Part shown: piece by piece, positions 49,490-62,399 of the stretch
Layout: the number at the start of each line of letters is the position of its first letter
How positions within the stretch are numbered: the stretch's first letter is position 1
Assembly (NCBI GenBank): GCA_027886175.1
Contig: JAJNNQ010000008.1
Coordinates: forward strand, 7,877,001 to 7,941,000
From: Phylloscopus collybita
Taxonomy: Eukaryota; Chordata; Aves; Passeriformes; Phylloscopidae
Direction of reading: 5' to 3'
Length of the DNA stretch: 64,000 nt
The notes under the pieces: model-generated
Databases searched by the model: none
The model's input: only the letters and a program-made list of their open reading frames with translations
Told to the model about the DNA's origin: nothing
Made by a program: the position numbers and the translations under genes

Positions 49490-52400
49490 TTGTCTAATGG
49501 ATTTGGGTAGCAGCACTAAATAAGTGCATTGGTCCATTTTTCCACTGTAGCTACAGGGGTATTCAAAGCATATTAATTCAGTAATACTGAAAAAATTAAC
49601 TGCTAAAATAGATAGAAATATCAAACAAAATTAGATTTCTGACACTGAATAATTTTTGTGATATTTCAATAGTAAATGAGTGTGCACACTAGCACTTTTA
49701 TTGCTTTTGTGTTTCACGGATGCCTTGATAAACAGGCAATGTTAATATTTCTTATGAGCGATGTTGCTTTACCTTCCAGGGCCACAGGGGCACAAAGTGT
49801 AGGATAAATTAGTTAAATATGCATTTTAAGGAGCTGCTTGGAGGAACAAAAATTATAATATAGTCAGGATTTATAATGTACAACCTTATAGTTAGCATTT
49901 TAATAATTTATTTGCAGATGATCGAGTTTACTATTGGTCAATGAAAGAGTTCAGATACAGACTGAGATTGCAGTGAAACAGATGAGTTTTAGTGTTTGTT
50001 GCTCTCTCTCTGCCAGTTAAGCTACAGTTCTGATTTTTTTTTCAAAAATGTATTCATAGACACAGAAAATGCAACCTTTACAAATTCATCTGGTTTCTGC
50101 TCAGAATGGGAGGGATTGGCTTTCAAAACCTACACTCCTTTTATAAGTATTGGCTCTGTTGGCGGAATGTACTTTATGTGCACTTTTTATGGTACTCTCG
50201 TTTCTTTTCCCCATTCACCTGATCTTTGTTTGTCTTGCACTTTCTAGCATTCTGTTAATCACTGAAAGCCACTGTGGAATCAGATCTGTGGCAGTGCCAA
50301 GAATTTCAGGAAGCTTTTTATGGTAGTTTGCAATTGAAGGCATGCATCATAAAACGAATGAGGAGGAAGGGAAGATGCTGTCCAATCCAAGTTAAAGGCT
50401 TGTTTTCTCCAACTCTAATCAGTGTATATTTTCTACTTTGTTGAGCCTATCCTTGAACAGCAACCCATAAAATGAGGCCGTGCTTGACCTCCATTGTTTT
50501 TGCCATAGTTTAAAAGGATCCATGAAGGAAAGAAAAATGCTTTTCTCAGTTTATATTGCTCTCGGTATTGGTTCAGGGGGAGCAGATGAACAGTACAGTT
50601 TAGTCTTGGAGTTTTGAGGTTCATTCAGTGTTTGTTTGGGACTTTGGATTCTCAATACCAAAGCTGTTCCCATGTCTGTGCTGCTTTACCTTGGCTTTCT
50701 AGTTCCACAGGGCAGACTGGAGATGTTTTTTGGGGTTTTTTGTTATTTCAAATACATTAAAAAGAGATCTGATATTTTGATCTTTTTATTGTGTAATCAG
50801 ATTTTCCTTCAGCCAGTGAGAGCTACAGATAAAAAAAAAATGCAGCTGAACAGCTGGCTAGGCTACTTTCTTTTTTTCAAGCAGAGAACTTAGATAAAAG
50901 TGAACAGTGATGGTTTGAATTTAGTCCTTTGGGAAAGGATTCTACTCTTACTGATTAATTTTATTCAGGAAGTGCTCTGTTACTCTGTAATAAAACCCTG
51001 GGAGTTATATTGCAATTGTACAGCATTAGGGTGTTCAGTTTGCATCAGGCTAGGAATTAACATAACCTTAGGCCTGTGTTACTTGCATTTAAACATGGAC
51101 ACTTGGTTTCTGTGAAGAAACACAATGGAAAGGACCACCCTTTTGCTTGGCTTTTCTGTACCTCTGACTCAATGCAAAAATAAATAGTACAACTTCAGTT
51201 TCATTTGAAATATGTATCCTGGCACTGTAAATTTGATTCCTGTATAAAAATGCACTTAGAATCCATAAAAAAACCTCTATGTACTTCTCCTTCCTGAATG
51301 CCATCATTTATAAGTATGCTGTCTTCATTTATCACCTTTGGCTTAGATCCAGTCCTGATTTCTGAATTATATATCCTAATAACTGAAGCTAGGATGGATT
51401 GCACCTTCAAGTTTATATCCATTCCTGTGGTCTAAAAAAATCCCTTTGTTCCAATCATGACTGGTTTTTCACATCCATTTTTAATCCATATGCCAAGCAT
51501 TCTCCATAGAGTTCAAATTTCAGTGAAAAAGGAACACTTCCGAAAGTTGTTCAGTTTGGTTTACAGTAGACAATGTTTGGGAAAGACAGAGATATTCCAT
51601 ATCCCAAAACTAAAATATACCAGATGTGCAGCTTTATTCTGGTTAAAAGCAGATCAGAAAAAAAACATATATAATATTCTTTGTTTCCTAAAAGTAATTT
51701 AATATTGCTTTTAACAGAGAATATGATACTCTGATTTTATATAGTAAAAATGGGAAAAGTATCTATGATAAAGTAAGGAAATTAAAACAAATTACCTGTG
51801 CTTAAAATCCAATAAAACTCAACAAATACCTTCATGTCTGATATTAGTTGAATACATACTTCCAAGTCATGTAGGAATTAATTATTATTCAAGTAGTGTC
51901 ATTTACCAGTGCCTGCATTTAACAGATTGCTCAGGTTGACATGAGAGTCTGGTAATTTTTATTATTTTAAAATGAATGGAACTAACAGGTTTTTACTGGT
52001 CATTCAAGGAAGTATTATTGGATTCCAGTATGCCTCTCATGTGCTCTGAATTGAAGGATAAAAAGCAAGGGGGTAGTTTTTCTCATTAAAACACAACAGT
52101 GAAACAAGATACTCTTGTCTTCTTCCTTTACACCACAAGAAGCAGAACACAATATTTCCTCCAAATGCTTTTGTTTGTTAGGGGTTTCCTGTAAGTTTGA
52201 TTGTTTTAAGAGACAGGAGAAAGGAGGAGGAGTTGAACTTGTTGGAAGATGTTTAATCATCTCATAGTTGTTATCTTGGAAGTGTCTGTAAGACATGTTT
52301 TCCCAGGCTGTTGAGAAGAGTCTTTTAAAATTCACTCACCTTCAGATGTTAGACATCATGGTAATGATTGAAATATGGGACCCTCACAGGCTTAAAATAC

Positions 52401-54900
52401 AAACTCTGCTGAATTGCTTATCCTTGTACATATCTTCTTTCTGCAGAGAGGTCAGGCTGGCTGAGTCATCCTCTGTATTCTGCACAGTCTTGATGTCTTT
52501 CATACAAGACGCGTGTTTAAGCCTATATATTACTGTCCTTAGGTTTCCAGTTGTGACTAGAATTTGGAAACTATTAGGTTTTGAATGTTTGGAGTTGGAG
52601 TTCTGGGTCAGCTGGATGCAACTTTAAAAGCTCAGCCATGAAATTCGCATGCTGTTGCAAATTCTGACTGCAGTATTTAGAGATGTCCATATTTGGGGTT
52701 TTATTTTAGTCTTTTATTTGGTTATAGTACAATAACAGAAACAAATGAGATTAAGGAACCAAAGTTGAATTTGCCCAAGTCTGGCTCCCTATTGAATAAA
52801 AACCAAAACCTATCCCACAAGGTTTGTGGTCCTGATGAGTATCTATGACAAAACCAATTAATTTACTGCAGAAAAGATCCCTCATTGGCTAGATTTATGC
52901 ACCAAATATCAATTCTGTATGACATCTGTTTGGCAATACATGCTAAATCTACACAAAGTTCTCTTCCGTAAGCATCTTCAGAAATACTATTTGCAGGAAC
53001 ATAATTAATATTGACTAAATGAAAAAAAATCAAATAGGCATGCACTTTCCAGAAATGCATGGGCCTGGTGGATTTCTGGTTTTATCGACCAAAAGGATAA
53101 GGAAATCCAACTTTGGCACTAGAAGGATGTCACTTTCTTAAAATTATCTAAAGGTAAAGGAAGTAATGAGACAGAAAATAATCTTGTGTGTAGAGAAGAA
53201 AACACCAATGAATCCTGTTCCGTGTTCATCAAGTTCTCATTTTAATTGTAATGAAGAGAGAGGGAGTAATAGGAATAATTCATATTCTGATTTCTGCTCT
53301 CCAAAAGTTAATCCTGCAAGAGAAATCTCAAGAGGTATTTGCATCACCCGTGACTCGGAATATCTGTACTTGTTCCCGCAGTGCAGCTCTCTGTGATGCT
53401 TTGGTATAATAACATTTGGCTTGGACTCCTTCTGAGGGAGTTTTGCATGTAAGGCCCAGCAACTGACTTACTCTGGCTTTTTGTTTAGGCTATGCTTTTC
53501 CACAGGATCAGTCCTCTTTAGGCTGGCATGAGGGAAGTGCCTGAGCAGCCTCATATGGAGGATATCCCTCCACAGCCACATGCATGGCCAGTAGCTCTCA
53601 GGCTGGACTCTCTAGACTGAAATACTGACATTTCAGAATTCAAGCAGTGATATCAGTGCAAAGGCACTAATAGGCTATATAGCTGAATTATGTTGAATGG
53701 GAGGTGTTCCAATAAACTTTCAAGTTCCAACCAGGCTGCTGTTGATGAGTTTCTCAGGACCAGAAGATTGGGAATTCTGGAGAACAGGTTCATGGGGGTT
53801 TTTTGGTGTTTGCTCTTGTCATGTCATTTCACTCCAACTCTAATTTTGAGCTATCAGAACACAATAAAAACTGCTTGTCAGAAATATAGCATGACTTGGC
53901 AAGAGGTGCAGCAGCTCTTGTGTACATCAGGTTATTGCTTAAGAGTATGACATGCCAATTGCAGTGTGCTCTGTCACAAATTAGTGATGCCATGTCTCAC
54001 TGTAAAAGAACTATTATGCCATGCTGCTGCAGATAAAGGGCATTACATGAGCAAATGTTTATGATCATCCAGAAGGAGATAAAAGATGTACGTTATCCAA
54101 GGGACAATCAGATTTTCCCTGTCCCAGCCTTAAATGAAATGCCAACTTCTAATATGTTGATGAAAGCTTGTCTTTCCCATGTTTCCCCTCCTCCCCCATT
54201 CCTTTGTAAAGCAATTTCAAAATAAACAATGGCCTACCACCGAATAAGAGTTTACTAAGAATAAAAATTGAATTTGGTCTGCCTGTTGACAAGCTGATTG
54301 ATTTGTGAGCTCTTATGACTGAATCCTCTCCTAAATGTGCTCTCATTTATCATGTGTAAGATTGTTTCAGAATCAATACCAGCTTAACACAGAAGCATTT
54401 CTGCCATGGACATTTTGAAAACAACTTGCCTTCTTAATACTGCTGCTAATTTTTTCAGGCAGAATTATCGGAACAGTTTAATTGCACTTTGCAAGTTAGC
54501 ACATGCTTACACTAGGTTCTGCTTTGAAAGGATGATTTTCAAAGTAACTTCTATATATCATCTTTTTAAGAGAACAAAAATAGATTAAAATTGGATTTTC
54601 CTTCCTCTTCTAATGGGGAAATCAGATCGAACTTTCTCTAGTTGTTAAATGTGCCCTTTGAAAACCCATTTTCCAAAAATTGGATTTCTTAAATTAGCTT
54701 TTTAACATAATTATTAGCATTCTATTGGAATAAGTACCAGAAAGCAGTCTGGGAGTAAGCCTGCTTGGGTGTATGCTCTGTTTCTTCCCCTGTGATGTCA
54801 AGAGTTTAAAGTTACTTTTCTCAATTAAACACCCATAAATTCAATTTTAAATGATGGAGAAAGTTTTTAAAGTCAAATATAGTACAAGGAATGGAGAAAG
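49490..54900. other. Gene-poor stretch
   Basis: No supported gene. Open frames (up to 110 codons at 52295-52627) lack recognisable products. Weak element-like text is present at about 52915-53000 and 54235-54360, without CpG clustering. No repeats recognised. Confidence 0.5.
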
Positions 54901-54949
54901 GGAGACATGGAAAACATGATAAAAGGTTCAGAGCTCTTCATGCAGTTCA

Positions 54950-55480
54950 TGAGCTGTCTCAGCTCTGGAGATGTGCAGAGATGGAGCAGGGCAGGGCTTG
55001 GCTCCCAGGGCAGGATGTGCCAGCAGCCCTGGAGCCAGTGCCAGAAGGGAAGAGCTGAGGCAGGTCGTGCTGCCAGCCAGGAGGGGAGACTGGCTAAAGA
55101 AATACTCAGTGTCAAGTGTCCTCATGCACCTGCCTTTTGCAGTGCATGTGGCTTTTTCATATGTTTGTACCCTTTCAAGCTGTACCTGTACAACAGCCAG
55201 CCAGGTTGTGGAAGAATTAGTTTGGGAAAGAATTGAGAAGTTTGTCCACACTCCAATTTAACTCTGAAAGAGAAATTTCTCTAGAGTCAGTTTGAATCTG
55301 TTGTTCTGGAGGGCTTTACCTGCAGACACTCCCACTTGTGCTCTCAGACTGTCCCACTCCCCATGCTGGTCCCAGTGTTGGGGCTGCTTGGGGTGGGACA
55401 GAAGCCTGCAGGCACTGGACTATCAGATCCAGGAGACATCCCTGCTGTCTCTTGGGAGCATTGGGTACAATTTTAGAAAG
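54950..55480. other. GC-rich, CpG-poor pocket
   Basis: Up to four frames on both strands are open at once around 54.9-55.6 kb, which is a stop-poor composition effect. The text is rich in CAGG, CCAG and CTGG words with almost no CpG. No recognised domain. Confidence 0.6.
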
Positions 55481-56794
55481 CATCTCCTGTGTCTTCCAGC
55501 CTACAGGAATTTCACATGTTCCCACATCGTGCAAACCTTGTCACAGATGGGTGACACTCAAAGATACTTCATTTGAACAAAAGGCCTGAGTTTCACAAGA
55601 TAAAACATCCTGATCAAAATTAACTTCTTTGCAAGTGTAACTTTATTTTGTGTAAAAACACATATTTATACATCATTCTACCACATTTAGCTATCTTTAT
55701 GCTTCATTATAGTATATGTAATATATAATTTTTATATATTTATAATTAGGTATATTTAAATGTAATTTATTTCCCCAAGGAGAAAAGGAAAATTGTCTTT
55801 TAATTTTTCAGAAAGTGGCTTAGCCTCTACTCAAAACAATTGATTATTCATACAGACTTACATGTTACAAAAATGACAACCCATAAATATATCTCTACAC
55901 TGCTTTGCTGCCTACTAGCATGTTGTCTTGCTCACACAGAAAGTAAATAATAAATTTGATTTTGAGTTGTGTGATTGCTCAAAAAAGCTTTCAGGTTTCA
56001 CCTAGATTTTTAGATTTGTCCTGAGGTGGAATGAAACATTCAGTTCATAAGTGTATTCTCTGTCTCCATTTACATCAAAAGTAGTTTTTCTGTAAACTTG
56101 GAGCAAGACACTCTCATATGATTTATTTAAATTATTTCATGGATGCAAATTAAATTTATGGTATAAATTCAGCATTCTGATGGAAAATAAAAACCTAAAA
56201 TAGTTGAAGTACTAAAACAGTCAAAGGTATTTGCAGGTGTTTAATACTAGACAAAAATAACCAAGTGGAAAACAGAGGAAAAGAACAAAAGAAATAAACA
56301 TTTAAATTATTATTACTTTACTGTGCATTATCAATTTGAATTTGATCTGGTGTTCAGCTGTGTTTTAATTAGTGCAGACAAAACCTAAATATGTTGTAGA
56401 GCCAAAGAATAAAATTTTGAACTTCCCACTTTATGCTAAATATGTATATGACCAACTATTCTTCTCAAAAGGAATGAGTAGTATTTTTTATGAAATATTT
56501 GTAACAACCTATTTTTGTACCATAAAGTGCTATTAGGGCTTACCTCAAAGTGGGAGATGATGATAATGTATACATGCAGACAGATAAATGATTCAATTCT
56601 TACTTACAAGAACAGCTGACAGTGATTGCTTATGCTCATTTCCTTTGTGCACACTACGTAGACCAGGAAACTCCAGGTTTCATGGCCTTTCATGTTCTCC
56701 AGAGTAAATCAGTCACTCACATAATAATTATTAATTATTTCATGTTGGCAGATTGTTGTACTGGTTTATGACAGTTGAAAGACCATACAAAATG

Positions 56795-56813
56795 AAAAAA
56801 AAAAAAAAAAAAA
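56795..56813. repeat. Poly-A, 19 bases
   Basis: An uninterrupted A run; no retroposed body was recognised upstream. Confidence 0.95.
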
Positions 56814-56865
56814 GAAGCAACTGATAAAATACATTACAGCAGCAGTGATAGCATATATAATTATC

Positions 56866-56883
56866 AGTTGTTTGTAAACAACT
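56866..56883. other. Short inverted repeat containing a FOX-like site
   Basis: AGTTGTTT and AAACAACT flank a 2-base centre (GT), giving an 18-base near-palindrome that includes GTAAACA, the forkhead core. Confidence 0.55.
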
Positions 56884-57429
56884 AGGCAGATAAATTGATA
56901 TATTTGTTGTTGAGACTCAGCTCACTGCACTCCAAAGATTCAGCTTTGTAGATTATGAAGCCGAAGGTACGCAAGAAAGGTTTTGGTTCACATTACAGTG
57001 GATTTATCCAGGTCATATTTGGGTCTCTACCCTGTATATTAAGAACATATGTGGTTAAACTTTTATTATACAAGATATACACCAGTTGGTTGTGAATTTC
57101 TTGTATTGTGCTGACTCCAATGTTTAATTTCAACTTCAGCCCTCTCAGAGCTGTGGTGTTTGGAATATTTCTGATTTTAATCTGAGCTCTTTATCCTGCT
57201 GTGCTTTCAAACTGGACTCCTAATCACCTAGCTGAGTTGAACTTTTCATCTGGGGAAGGCTGTGAGGTATCCTAGCCAAAGATCAAATACTCTCCACTGC
57301 TGTGCAGTGTGGAAGCGAGCCAAAGTGATCACCAAATGCAATGCAAAGCAGGAAGGGAAGCTGTGATGTTCTTAATATTTTTCTCGATTTGGAAGCTCCT
57401 CTGTAGCAGCTGAATTAGAGATATCTGCT

Positions 57430-57600
57430 GGAACCTGTGTGAACAAGCCATGGTGCAGGGGACAGAGCTCTGCAGAACAAGCACAGGGCTCACACCAGCT
57501 GGGGCTGGGACTGGGAACTGACCCACCCTGCCAGCTTGGTCTTCCCAGACACTGCCCACCCTGGGCAGGTTCTGCCCCTCCACCACATTATCTTCCAGCA
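57430..57600. other. GC-rich, CpG-poor pocket
   Basis: The same character as the other pockets: open on both strands, CpG nearly absent, no recognisable protein. Confidence 0.55.
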
Positions 57601-57609
57601 GGGTTGATA

Positions 57610-58715
57610 GGTGGAGGAGAGGGACAACGACAGTGTTTGGTCACTGCTTTAGAGTTGAGAAGATTGGCTTCTGCACTTAGTTCCTTATCTGGTTGGCTAG
57701 AGGGGTATTAGAGGGTCTGTTCACACTGCTGGATGACATGGGAAGAGCTGGAAATGAAGGAAAATATATACTTGTTCTTGGTTTGATAGGGGCTCATTTC
57801 TATTCCTTTTCTTTTACTAACTCTTTTAAAACACAGTGTCATTTTTTATGGGTCCTGTGCCAAAATAGGAGCTCTGAACTCTTGTGATATTCATGTAATA
57901 ACACCTGGAAGCAGAGTGCTCTATTCCATACTTAAAAGCAACTTTGTGTTTCTGAGAGGTTCAGCTATTAACAAGCCACTGATGCTTTTCTGCTTAAGAG
58001 GGGTCTACAAAATAAAAATGCATTGTGCTATGAATCACATGAACACCGAGTTTCAGTATTCAACATTATTTTTCAACCGAAAGATTGCTACACAAAATAG
58101 TCCTATTTTTTAAAAAATCACCATAATATGTCACTATAATCAGGAAGTTTATTCATTTATAAACATATCTTATCTTCAGCATCTCAGTCATATGCAACTG
58201 AGTTATTGTTTGTATTATGTAGATGACTCATTTCCCTTTCAAGGATGTGCAAATCATATGTCATATACAGTATCTGACCTTTCTTCTTTCAGTGTCTACA
58301 GGCCACCATTTGATTATTCAAAGCAATGCTTACAGTAATGATAACAATGTCAAGAAAAACAGTGCAGGAAAAGTCCCTTAAGGATGGCTGATATTCAATG
58401 CATACAGTATTAAAATATTAGAGCAAAAACAATACTGAGAAAAGTTTAAAATAATAGTAGTAGGAACTACTTGGAAATGAGGAACAGCATGGGAAAAAGC
58501 AGTCTGGAGCAAATGTCTAAGGAATCCAACTTTTTTCCAGATGAATTTCAAAACATGAAAGGACTGCCTTTGTGAAAATGTAGATTCAGATGGGGAGGCT
58601 GTAGCCAAGACTCAGCCTCCACTCCTGCAATGTAAATCTGCCACAGTTTCAGATTGCAAATCAGATGTGATTTCCCCTCTTGAACAGACTTCCAGAGTTC
58701 TGATCACTTTGTGTC
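57610..58715. other. Non-coding sequence, no gene seen
   Basis: AT-rich text without repeats or gene-like frames that I can support. Confidence 0.5.
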
Positions 58716-58724
58716 AGTGGTTGT

Positions 58725-58768
58725 CTTTGGTAACACCTTTGAAGGGCATTTCAAAGGTGTTACCAAAG
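58725..58768. other. Perfect 19-bp inverted repeat with 6-base loop
   Basis: The arms CTTTGGTAACACCTTTGAA (58725-58743) and its exact reverse complement (58750-58768) flank GGGCAT. One more wobble pair extends it to 58724/58769. Each arm carries a TCF/LEF-like TTCAAAGG overlapping a T-box-like AGGTGTTA. A 10-base palindrome GGGGTACCCC follows at 58776-58785. As RNA it would be a stable but short hairpin, below typical pre-microRNA length. Confidence 0.85.
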
Positions 58769-59029
58769 GGGTGAAGGGGTACCCCTGGCAGTTAGCTGAG
58801 TTTTGCCTTTTACCAAGTCTTCTCTAACCACAGTCTTTTGCAATGTCATGATACTACCAGAAATATCCCCTCAGTATCCTTGGCTCTACTCCAAAAATAA
58901 CACATTGACTTTTTGGGTGTCAAGTGTTGACAAAGCAAAGGTCTTGTACAGGCACAGAACAGGGAAACCCAAAGTCACTTTTCTCTCAGATTTGGTGATG
59001 GGTGTCAGTGACAGCTGAACAGCAGAATA

Positions 59030-59460
59030 TTCCAGTTGTGCATCCCATGGGACTGAAGCTGGAGCCCTGCTGAGGTCTGCCTGCATTAAGTGCCAGAAGT
59101 TACTCTGGGACAGTGTGATGCTAAGCCAAGAGGGGAGCCAGCTCAGCCCAGGAGCTCTAGGCATGGCTCAAAGGGGGCTGGGAAAGCTCCTAACTTTGGC
59201 TCTACAAAGCAGCTGCTTTGCCTTCAAGGACAGCCTGGCTGTGCTGGTGACATGGCTGTGTTTTCTTGGGGTGGTTTCAGGTGAATTTGGTCAGCTGAGC
59301 TCAGACTGGCTCCACTGGGAGCTGCTGGGAGTGTTGGAACCCCCATGGCTCAGCTGGACACTGACAGTGCCTTGGCCTCCCTACCTGTGGTGACTGCACC
59401 TTGTCCACCTGCTGGGGGTCCTGCTCCTCTCTTGTTACCAGCACTGTATTCCACAGGGTG
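59030..59460. other. GC-rich, CpG-poor pocket
   Basis: GC-elevated text abutting the G/T-only tract; open for 60-90 codons in several frames without a recognisable product. Confidence 0.55.
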
Positions 59461-59509
59461 CGTTTTGTTGTTTGGGATTGTTTTTTGGTTTTGTTTTTTG
59501 TTTGTTTGT

Positions 59510-59544
59510 GGGGGGTTTGGGGGTTTTTTTGGGTGGGTGGGTGG
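59510..59544 (+). other. Strong G-quadruplex motif
   Basis: G runs at 59510-59515 (6), 59519-59523 (5), 59531-59533, 59535-59537 and 59539-59541 (3 each), plus GG at 59543-59544, with loops of 3, 7, 1, 1 and 1 bases. This satisfies the standard four-run, loop 1-7 pattern with a spare run. Confidence 0.85.
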
Positions 59545-59602
59545 TGTTTTTTGTTTTTGGTTTGTTTGGTTTGTTTGTTTTGTTTTTGGTGTTTTTTGTG
59601 AT

Positions 59603-59635
<33 letters not shown>
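59603..59635. repeat. (TTG)11 microsatellite
   Basis: Eleven exact TTG units within the G/T-only tract. Confidence 0.97.
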
Positions 59636-59638
<3 letters not shown>

Positions 59639-59689
59639 TTTGGTTTGGGGGAGTTTGGGGGTTCTTTTTTTTTGTTTGTTTGTTTTAAC

Positions 59690-62160
59690 CTTTTGATTTA
59701 ATTCCCATTACTGTGACTCATTCTGCTTTGGTGGAAAATCTGTATTCTTTTCTTGTATGAAATCTGTTTATGACATGTGTCAGGACAGCATATAAACTCC
59801 TGCTGATTCCCACCTGTACTTTTTAATCTTATTGGAACTCAAATATTTTATTAGCAATGGATATTTTTGCAATGATTTTTGGCGTGGGTGATTTCCCAAT
59901 TTGCTAATCTTACTATAAAAATTAATATTTAGGTTTTATATCCTTCAAATGGGAATAATGATGTTAGTTATCTGATGTTTATGTCTTTCAGTCACGAAAA
60001 TGTTCCTATTTAGGCTGTAACAGGCCACACACATGTAATCACAATAAATAGCATCTAATATGTTTACAGTAATGGAAGGATGAGGTTAACTTCTGTTTTC
60101 ATATTGATGGACTCAGCTGGACTTGGAATACTATTGTTTACAATTAGCTACATTTTTGTTGTTGTGCTTTACCCTCAGATTAAATCTTTATTTCATCAAC
60201 TAACCCTAGGGATTCCCTGTTATAATCAATGTAATAAACAGCATTAGTTGATAGCCTATGGCTGATGTTCATTTGTAATTAAGCCTGTGTTTAAAGAAGA
60301 ACAATTTTCCAAATTTTTCTGCAATAATTTTTCTTTATATTTATTTATGAAAGGCAGGATTAAAAGTTGACTATGGTTTGTCTTGTCTCCACATGTCTTT
60401 AAAGCAAGGTCACTCAATTGGGACAGCATTTTTCATTGTCAGTTTTAAGCATAATTTTGGCAGGGAAATTGCTAGCAGTCCATATAGGCTGAGCACCTAA
60501 CTACCAAGTACTCATTCAAAAGTCTGCCCTGCTCTTTGGTCAGATGCTTGCTAAAGACACAGCAACCCATGTGAGAGCAGAGCATATGGCAAGTATCAGT
60601 GACACCCTTCTAAATGGGGAGAATGTTCTAAATGCTCCTGCAAGATGCAATGGGCCAGGGCACAGATAGCTGCCTCCAAGTCAGGCTTTACTTGATGGAA
60701 AAAAAAAAAAAATGGCCAGAGGTAGACATCCTGCAGGAATTAAATATAAATCTTTAACTGCTGTTCTCAGAATGCAGGTGACCCCCAAAGCTTTTTGTGT
60801 ACAATGAGCAAAGGAAAACTTAGTGAAAGTTGTTTAGCAGACAAGTTATTAACTTTACCCATTAAGTTACCCCTCCTTGCTCAATTTTTGAAAATTTGTA
60901 AATGCCTGCCTATGCAGCATTAATATAAATCTGATGAGGTGATCTGTACAGTTCAAATCTTGGATGAAAGTGATCTTGTAACAAGTTTTAATCTCTAAAA
61001 CAAGACACAAACAAAACCACTTCAGAAAATAAATGGAAAGAATGTTTATAAAGTATGTTCTTGGTTAGTCAAGACGATCAGCAAGCTCAAAGGGGTCCAA
61101 AACTTTGGATGTGTTTAGTACATATTGTCAGGTTATGCATATTTTTGATAAAACAGAATGGGCCATATCTGTGTGCATCTTAGATTAGAACATTGATATT
61201 TAGCAATAGAATAAAAGGAGAAAGGAGCTGACAAGAAAGCTGCTGGATTATTTAGGTATGGGTGGCTTGAAGGTTTCATCTGTGCGAAACTCAAGACAGC
61301 CCTGAGAAGTTGCTCTGGTAGTACAAGTTGTCCAGCTTGCACTGTTAGTACAGTGCTTTATTTTGATCCAGCTTTCACCATGTAGATTTACTCCTTGGAA
61401 CAAGATTAATTTCCCCTAAAACCACTGCTAATATTCTCAAACCTCCTGCTTATATGACTGGTTTCCTGCATTTAACTCTGGGAGGAAGTGCTGATCCACC
61501 CCTTCGGAGACTTTGGTTAACACTTCTTGCTGCCAGCTCATACTAGGGCTGGGCAAGCTGAGCTCAGAAATAAATGAACTTTAGTTAATAAAGAAGAGAA
61601 AAATGGAGAAGTGGAAAGGTACAGGGAGGAGATTCATTAATCTGTGTTTTGTTGGTAGTTACTTCCTGTAGGAAGCAGAAGGATCTGTCCTGTTTGCATG
61701 GTTACTCATATGCATTTTATTCAAATCTAGTTTAGACAAAATGTATGTCTGGATCAAAGACTGATAAAATAATTTGCAAGGTGCAAAGCTTAGTGTCTTA
61801 CATAATAAAGCTGCTGGCAGAGCAAATTAGCCTGCTGCACTGGACCCAGAGGAGGGCTGTTCACCCCAAGCTGTGAATGCAGAATACATTTCACTTGAGA
61901 GACCTGAGTTTTTCCTATGACACAGCAATCCTGTGTACCCATATGGTTCCAGTTACATCTATTTTCTATACAGCTGATGATTTAAAGCTCACAGATCAGG
62001 ATGTCCACCAATTCTTCCTAATTCTGTTTCAATCTGTGTAGACATGTGGGAAGGCAGATGCATATATATGCACACAAATGCACAGTGGCAGAGATGCAGA
62101 ATTTTTGAATCCCAGCTCTGCATAGAAACACCTTATTATTTCGAATTATTAGCCATTAGT
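59690..62160. other. Non-coding sequence, no gene seen
   Basis: AT-rich text with a 14-base poly-A at 60699-60712. No gene-like frame; longest is 69 codons on minus (61133-61342), unrecognised. Confidence 0.5.
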
Positions 62161-62163
62161 TCA

Positions 62164-62184
62164 AATAATAATAATAATAATAAT
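62164..62184. repeat. (AAT)7 microsatellite
   Basis: Seven exact AAT units. Confidence 0.97.
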
Positions 62185-62399
62185 AAAGTATTATATAACT
62201 GTGATTATGACCAGAATGTGAAACTTTTTTTTGTGCTGAGTAGTTTTCATGTGACTAGCTGTTGAGAGGTCTGTGAGGGGTAGGTCATGACTTGGTGCAA
62301 CCATTTCCCTCCAGCTCCTGGGAAGACACTGGAACTGCACAAGTGAGTAGCTGTTCCCTGGTGTACTGAAGAGACTCACACACTCACCCTCACTGACAA

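Larger units (their letters stand above)
55620..57420. other. AT-rich sequence, no gene seen
   Basis: Very AT-rich text with poly-A at 56795-56813. Nothing gene-like. Confidence 0.55.
59478..59686 (+). repeat. 209-bp G/T-only low-complexity tract
   Basis: On + only three bases out of 209 are not G or T (59601 A, 59652 A, 59664 C). It consists of TTTG, GTTT, TTG and G runs rather than a single motif. The frames through it translate to Phe/Gly/Val/Cys/Leu-rich strings and are not genes. Confidence 0.95.

Noticed and set aside
54873..55261. Several overlapping frames of 80-109 codons on both strands
   Set aside because: Simultaneous openness in many frames reflects GC-rich, stop-poor composition, not coding.
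58725..58768. Hairpin as a canonical microRNA precursor
   Set aside because: The stem is about 19-20 bp with a 6-base loop, too short for a usual pre-microRNA, and the flanks do not extend the pairing.
59345..59701. 118-codon frame encoding Phe/Gly/Cys/Leu-rich strings
   Set aside because: It is the translation of the G/T-only low-complexity tract.
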